Source: Capitulum mitella (taxonomy: Eukaryota; Arthropoda; Thecostraca; Pollicipedomorpha; Pollicipedidae). Taken from it: a stretch of 64,000 nucleotides of DNA. Shown here in pieces: positions 59,401 to 64,000 of the stretch. The notes under the pieces are model-generated. The model was not told the DNA's origin. It worked only from the letters and a program-made list of their open reading frames with translations, and did no database searches. The position numbers were made by a program, and so were the translations under genes. Where the stretch lies: assembly GCA_030062745.1 (NCBI GenBank), contig CP099841.1, forward strand, positions 27,035,398-27,099,397, in the 5' to 3' direction. How positions within the stretch are numbered: the first letter of the stretch is position 1; each line of letters opens with the position of its first letter.

Positions 59401-62400
59401 GCCAAACACGCGGCTCACGCCCCGGCAACCGCTTTCAGTCCCCCCTCCCTCTGCCTGATCCCGTTCTCGAGAGCGTTGACCCGCTCGGCCGAAGTGCAAG
59501 GCGGGCAGACCCGGCCCGGTGGGTCCGGCGCTGCCGCCGCCCGCCGGCCGCGGGCGGACGGGCCGCTGACGCCGCGCCGCCGCCGGCAGGGCTGCGACAA
59601 GACGGCCATGGTCTGGGACATGCGCACCGGCGGCTGCGTGCAGACGTTCGAGGGCCCGGCCGCCGACATCAACACCGTCAAGTTCTACCCGAGCGGCGAC
59701 GCCATCGCCACCGGCTCCGACGACGCCACGGTGAGCCGGCGCCGGCGGACGGACGAGCGGCGCACCAGCGGGTCCGACTGGCGGCCAGCGGCCGGCGGGG
59801 CGGGGCGGGGCGGCCAGTGGTCGGAGGGCCGTCCCTCTGTTCAGTGAGCGGCCTTGCTTGAGCCCCCGCCTTGCTCTGTTGTCCTTGAGAACCACTGTCG
59901 GACCTCCACGCCACACGAAGAGTCGTGTCGGTCCATCACGTTACCCTGATGGCCGTGGTCGGCACGTCACGTCACCCCGAGGGCCGTAGTCGGTCCGTCA
60001 CGCCACGAACGGCCGATTGCTCTCGAGGGGCGGCTTGGTAACTAAGCGCCCATTCCCGCCGAGAGCTGTTGATCTAAAGGAACGGCGTGCTGTTCGGTCG
60101 GATTCTGACCGCTACTTCAGGCTATGCCGCCCCTAAGTTGGACTCGCATGGCAGTGACCGACTCCACCCGCTTCTTTTCGCAAGGCATTTCGAAATGGTG
60201 AGGAGTTTTTCACTACAATATCCTGTTTGTGGTCCGCATCCTGTCCGGCGTTTTACTGTCTCCTCCCAAATGGAGATAACTGTAAGCTTATAGGCGGTCG
60301 GCTTTGAGTGGATCTACCACTCACAGCCTCACTCTACCACGGAAGTGTGGACAAGCAGTTTATCTCCGAATTTTCAACCAAAGCGTGCTGACATTGCATC
60401 TCGGTATTCCGGCGGCGGCTTATTGTGGGCCTCTCTTTCTCCGTCGCTCAGTCCAAGGCAGCATGTGATGAAATCATGACTTCTCTGTCAGTGCAGTGAC
60501 CTTAGCCCTTCTACTATTAAGCTGTTTGGGGTTTCGCTTCAGCACTTTGATATCCGTCCTTTTGTTTTTCTCCTTTCCACAAAAAAGTGATAAGCAAGGA
60601 ACCGGCGCCCGGAAGGAGGGGCTTTGGCTGCTCCAACTTCAGACTGGGGGCGCAGCCCCCCAGACTTTTGCAACACTGAGGATATTCAATATGTTGGTTT
60701 TCCATTTAGCTGTTTTCACCGAATAGTTGGGTATGCGACTGCGAAAACAACATTAAAACAGACCTTTAAATGGAAAATTGTTAGCGAACGCAACGAGGAC
60801 AAAGTAATACCGAAGTGTGAGGCAGAGCAGGTGAATGAAAAGAAGCATTTGTTATCGCAACGGGCAGCACAAACTACAGACTACTGCTATACGTAAGTCG
60901 TAAGCGAAAACGTTTTGATTACGTTTGTCACGTTTGGCTGCGGCGACGGCATTGACCGAAAATTAAGCGTTATCAACCGGCACTGTCAGCTTTTATGAGA
61001 GAACAAAGACCTGGGAAGACCTCAACAATGTGGATATTTCGCACTGTTTAATCTGGGACTACCGAAAGGCTCAACCAGTGGCTGCAGGTGGCATAAGGCG
61101 GTCTGATAAAGCTTTCCGAATTACACGCGAGTCTAATGGGCTTGGTGTTATCAAAACCCAAATATTTCGGCACCATTTGACATGCCTTCGTCAGTGTGAT
61201 CAGTGATTCACGCGCATAAAAAAGGCGCTAGTTACAAAAATAAGCACGAGTTTGATGTTACGTGCACATGAGTACTAGCTGAAGCATGCATGACATGAAG
61301 CAGACGTAGTAAGAGGCACTTGACATGCCACAGCACCTACCGGTCCTGCGTCACGTCATGCAAAAAGCCGAGATATGACACGTGCCCAGCAAAAATAGGC
61401 ACTAGAAATGCCGCGCAAATTGACCTGGCTCAAGATATCAAGCAAGGAAAGCATTTCTGTCTGTTACATGCGTTGAATGGACTGAGAACGTTACGTTAAT
61501 ACAACCCCGGCCTTGCAATCTTCCGCCGGAAATTGTGATTTCAGGAATGTGTCATGTTCTTGCTTCGTCAGTTTCTGCCCTGAAATTACCGGCGTTTTAT
61601 GTTGGTTATTTGTCGGTTATCTGCATTGCCCAGTGGATGTCGTTGATTACATCCATTTTGTTCTCGGCCACGAAATTACTGATGAATCAATTTCCATTCC
61701 AAAAGTGTAAATGGATAGCAAAAAAGGAGGTATTCAGAAAACAGAGATGACAGAAACAGAAGTGCGCACTTCATTAACATCCTTCTCCAAACCGTTAATA
61801 CTGATCTTTCTCAAAAGCGCAACAGTACATATCCCATTGTAACATAGCCCAAGAGATGAAGAAGTTACAAGCGGATGGGGATTAGATGTCCATGGTACCA
61901 AACTTAAGGTCCGCTGGGTGATGTTTCAGGTAGATGCTACGAGACTAAGCCAGTCTTACCAATGTAGCTGAAGCCGCACTGACAAGGAAACTTGTAAACA
62001 GCGCCCTGTACCTCTTTTCGAGGCATGTGATCCTTTGGCTTGACGAGCCGATCGCGCAAGCGATTACAACGGTGTGTCACCCGTATGCCAGCAGTCTGAA
62101 AGAATCTGGATGTAGCTTCACTTACTCTTTTGATGAACGGCACGGAGGAGTACATTCGTTTTGTTGCGTCTGGTGTTTTTGTTGTGTCATTAGTACCTGG
62201 AACTGGCGGAGGTGTCTGTCGTATCACTGCCGTCCGTATAACTTGTTCTGGGCAGTAATTCAACAGGAAGATGTTTTGATGTTCGTGAATTCTTCCTTTA
62301 GATCTTTTTTTGTCCCAGCAGATGTTATTAGCACTATTCTTACGGTATTGTGTGAGACACGTCTTCACGTTTGTTCGGTGGTTTGATTTATACTTTAAGA

Positions 62401-63975
62401 ATGTGTTCGATGTAGCTGGCTCCTTGTATACCTTTGTTTTTAGACTTGCCAGTTCGATGTACCAGATCATCGAGGAATGGCTGTCGCCCGTCTTTTTCGA
62501 ACTCTAAAGCAAACTGGATGACTTTGCAGACACTGTTGAGGTTTTGATGGAATGACTATCATCTCTCTGACGGGTATTTTTTTCTAAAAAATAGACTATT
62601 TCATCTTTACTGCGTTGTTTAGCGGACGCATTGTCTACCACCTGAGAAAGTTACTGAAACTCTTAATATTATGTTTGATTAGAGCACTGCAAACATGCAA
62701 CTCAGGCGTAAACTTAATCGTGCGAAGTTTCATACGTTGTGGCTCATATCCTGTGGCATTTTGCATGACGATTAGTAGTTGCTGGTTCGGTGTTGGTGAC
62801 AACCCCTGGGAAGAGAGAGAGAGAGAGACTGGGGTTGAGAGAAAGACGGAAGGGGTCTCATGACCAAGTGTCTGGCTATATCCTTGCTCGGTAACTGGTT
62901 TTCGAGGCCCCCGTCCCAGTTTTGAAATCGTTCCCGCATTCCTGCAAAGATGTGGACTTCGCCAAATTGTTTCACTCAGGGGTGCAGCCACGATTTTCTT
63001 ATGGGGGGAGGCGGAGCTCAGTGAGAACTGAAATCATACGGAAACCGCCTGCTGGCAAGACGATGTGCAATCGATTTCACTGGACAATGAGAGTTTAGGG
63101 GAGCGGACCCTTGCCCCCCCCCCCCTCCAGGCTACGCCAGTGTGGTTTGTTTAGGATACTTTGTTCCGCGGTAGCAATTCCTCCATTTGCGCCAATTTAA
63201 AGGTCCAACTAACAACACTCACTGCATCCAACGGCAGTTCGTCTCCCATTAACTTTCACTGTTGAGCTCTTCGTTCTCACATCTGGAGACAAATGTGAAC
63301 CCTTGGTACGAATGCATTAGGGGCACTGATTTCCCTAAGTGATTGGGGAGGGGGGAGTAAGCCAAGGGCACGACATCTTAACTCCTCCTTTACTTTATTT
63401 TGACCAACGGAAATTCAGAAGTTTTTGTGTTACTGTTTATCAAATTCAGGACTGCCAGGGCCCTCTCACAAGAAAACAGATCGACACCCCTGATATGCAT
63501 GCCAGCAAATGCGCCAAGCACGCGATGGTCACGGTGTGGTTACGTGCCTGATGGAACTAAATGGCCTCAGGCCTCACGCTGTTCGTAACGCTGTCTCACG
63601 CTGGCGGGCAGGCCGCGTCGCCGGTTTCGCTCCGGTTCATTGTTCAGTCGTCCGCGACTCAGCCGCCATCTTGCGCCCGCTATTCAGCCGGTCGCCATCT
63701 TGTGTCGCCAGTGCCGCCTGTTCGACCTGCGCGCCGACCGCGAGGTGGCCTGCTACACCAAGGAGAGCATCATCTTCGGCGTGAACGCGCTGGACTTCTC
63801 CGTCAGCGGCCGGCTGCTGTTCGCCGGCTACAACGACTACACGGTGAACGTCTGGGACACGCTCAAGGCCTGCCGGATATCGGTGCTGTACGGCCACGAC
63901 AACCGGGTCTCCTGCCTCAAGATGAGTCCGGACGGCACCGCCTTCTGCACCGGCAGCTGGGACTTCACGCTGAAG
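53318..63975 (+). CDS. GNB5: G protein beta-5 subunit (Gbeta5), partial at 3' end
   Basis: Exons 53318-53438, 54150-54286, 56917-57035, 58500-58770, 59590-59730 and 63712-63975 join in phase to give 351 residues. The N-terminal helix ([20 protein letters not shown]) precedes seven WD40 blades, with landmarks [84 protein letters not shown] and [20 protein letters not shown] and the FTTNKEHA loop separate it from Gbeta1-4. Gbeta5 pairs with R7-type RGS proteins through their GGL domain and accelerates Galpha deactivation, mainly in neurons. The protein should end about three residues later (a WA terminus), in an exon beyond the window; the final visible donor is GTGGGT. Confidence 0.96.
53439..54149 (+). 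other. Gbeta5 intron 1
   Basis: 711 bases. GC-rich at the start, otherwise unremarkable; no repeat-family copy recognised. Confidence 0.8.
54150..54286 (+). CDS. GNB5: Gbeta5 coding exon 2
   Basis: After TCCTGTTCCAG, two bases close a Val codon, then [11 protein letters not shown] to HMVSSSQ. Holds the first WD strand ([13 protein letters not shown]). Donor GTCGGT, phase 0. Confidence 0.93.
54578..54735 (+). mobile_element. Short element copy (GCGCAGCCAGGATTTTC end)
   Basis: Shares GCAGCCAGGATTTTCTT, CTGAAATCATACG and AAGACGATGTGCAAT with 62978-63146, and its outer end with 39413 and 17580. It ends in a GGGGGCCTGGGCCCCC palindrome. No coding capacity. Confidence 0.7.
54731..54775. repeat. 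21-base hairpin with 3-base loop
   Basis: Arms 54731-54751 and 54755-54775, one mismatch, loop GCA. It abuts the end of the short element and contains GCGCAGCCA-type terminal sequence, so it may be a back-to-back terminus. Confidence 0.9.
55000..55200 (+). mobile_element. Short dispersed repeat (copy 3 of 3)
   Basis: Contains GGGCAACGTTCAACATTAA, a poly-C run and CCACAGAGGTTCTG, shared with 6030-6225 and 29090-29200. Confidence 0.6.
55254..55287. repeat. Perfect 15-base hairpin with 4-base loop
   Basis: CATGGAGTGCCCATG and its reverse complement around TTCT. Confidence 0.95.
56917..57035 (+). CDS. GNB5: Gbeta5 coding exon 3
   Basis: [20 protein letters not shown] to NAVCC plus two bases, between CATTGCAG and GTGAGG. 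The FTTNKEHA loop is strongly conserved in beta-5. Confidence 0.95.
57036..58499 (+). other. Gbeta5 intron 3, mostly a transposon
   Basis: 1464 bases, of which 1213 are the TTAA-flanked element. Removing it would leave an intron of about 250 bases. Confidence 0.85.
57100..58312. mobile_element. TTAA-flanked non-autonomous DNA transposon, copy D
   Basis: TTAACCCTATTC at 57100 and GAATAGGGTTAA ending at 58312 form an exact terminal inverted repeat (CCCTATTC) flanked by TTAA, the piggyBac insertion signature. Inverted copy of 22108-23321, with the better preserved ends. No transposase frame. Near 57730-57780 it has four AGGTCA/TGACCT half-sites within about 50 bases. Confidence 0.85.
58500..58770 (+). 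CDS. GNB5: Gbeta5 coding exon 4
   Basis: [19 protein letters not shown] to [10 protein letters not shown], 90 codons after one base. Acceptor CCCTCCCCCACAG, donor GTGAGG. Contains two WD blades. Confidence 0.95.
58771..59589 (+). other. Gbeta5 intron 4
   Basis: 819 bases, turning very GC-rich in the last 200. No repeat family recognised. Confidence 0.8.
59590..59730 (+). CDS. GNB5: Gbeta5 coding exon 5
   Basis: [20 protein letters not shown] to ATGSDDAT, 47 codons, phase 0 on both sides, donor GTGAGC. It sits in a very GC-rich stretch. Confidence 0.95.
61130..62530 (-). pseudogene. Broken Penelope-like retroelement fragment
   Basis: On the minus strand, the frame ending at about 62390 reads [20 protein letters not shown], typical of the reverse transcriptase end of Penelope-like elements. 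The next frame has [19 protein letters not shown] and [16 protein letters not shown], the linker and the start of a GIY-YIG endonuclease domain. At least one frameshift separates them and the endonuclease is cut short. CTGACGAAGGC near 61185 is typical of the 3' part of such elements. Confidence 0.75.
62978..63146 (+). mobile_element. Short element copy (GTGCAGCCACGATTTTC end)
   Basis: Matches 54578-54735 over CTGAAATCATACGG and AAGACGATGTGCAAT. Its right end CCAGGCTACGCC is the inverted form of the left end. Confidence 0.7.
63350..63510 (+). mobile_element. Short repeat-family copy with ATCGACACCCCTGA
   Basis: Contains TTTATTTTGACCAACGGAA, shared with 2680-2700, and ATCGACACCCCTG, shared with 3260 and 52870. 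It lies about 200 bases before Gbeta5 exon 6. Confidence 0.6.
63712..63975 (+). CDS. GNB5: Gbeta5 coding exon 6 (last in window)
   Basis: [20 protein letters not shown] to GSWDFTLK, 88 codons, phase 0. Acceptor GTGTCGCCAG, donor GTGGGT at 63976. Contains the last blades of the propeller; only the terminal few residues remain. Confidence 0.95.
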
Positions 63976-64000
63976 GTGGGTCGGCGCGCCGGCCGACGCT

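Larger units (their letters stand above)
59731..63711 (+). other. Gbeta5 intron 5
   Basis: 4.0 kb. Holds short GGTCCGTCACG-type repeats (about 59930-60010), the Penelope-like remnant (about 61130-62530), a (GA)n run (62815-62830) and two short elements (about 62978-63146 and 63350-63510). Confidence 0.75.

Overview
The window is nuclear DNA of an animal, most likely an arthropod and probably a crustacean. Coding sequence is split by GT-AG introns. Large spans are non-coding, with microsatellites, GC-rich minisatellites and many short transposon copies. The best taxonomic clue is a minus-strand gene with crustin architecture: signal peptide, low-complexity spacer, a four-cysteine motif and an eight-cysteine WAP domain. 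The species cannot be named from the sequence. Nothing looks prokaryotic, and there is no operon, CRISPR array or phage.

Four protein genes were reconstructed exon by exon by matching splice phases, plus one tRNA. (1) 19215-9112, minus strand: a Runt/RUNX transcription factor in four coding exons (287 aa), with the Runt domain split by a ~7 kb intron and an altered C-terminal Groucho-type motif. (2) 32019-34388, plus: a secreted/ER cyclophilin B-type peptidyl-prolyl isomerase in four coding exons (207 aa). (3) 38428-35915, minus: the crustin-like antimicrobial protein in five exons (262 aa) with a Gln/Asn/Ser/Gly-rich spacer. (4) 53318 to the right edge, plus: G-protein beta-5 in six visible coding exons (351 aa); only about the last three residues should lie outside. 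An intact tRNA-Cys(GCA) is at 52326-52397.

Layout: 1-9.1 kb is downstream of Runx and holds minisatellites, simple repeats and small transposon copies. 9.1-19.2 kb is the Runx gene. 19.2-21.1 kb is extremely GC-rich and lies 5' of Runx. 22-29 kb holds two TTAA-flanked elements and a degenerate tandem array. About 29.8-32.6 kb is a strikingly CpG-poor block covering the 5' part of the cyclophilin gene. 38.4-53.3 kb is a transposon-rich desert with a possible 5.4 kb hAT-type composite enclosing a ~1.7 kb inverted duplication. 53-64 kb is the Gbeta5 gene, whose introns carry several of the same repeat families plus a broken Penelope-like retroelement.

The four genes do not form a pathway: a developmental regulator, an ER folding enzyme, an immune effector and a neuronal signalling subunit are simply neighbours. 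No convincing undescribed multi-gene system was found. The points most worth checking are the divergent Runx protein, the unusual crustin spacer, the CpG-poor block, the large palindrome, and the TTAA-flanked element families rich in nuclear-receptor-type half-sites.
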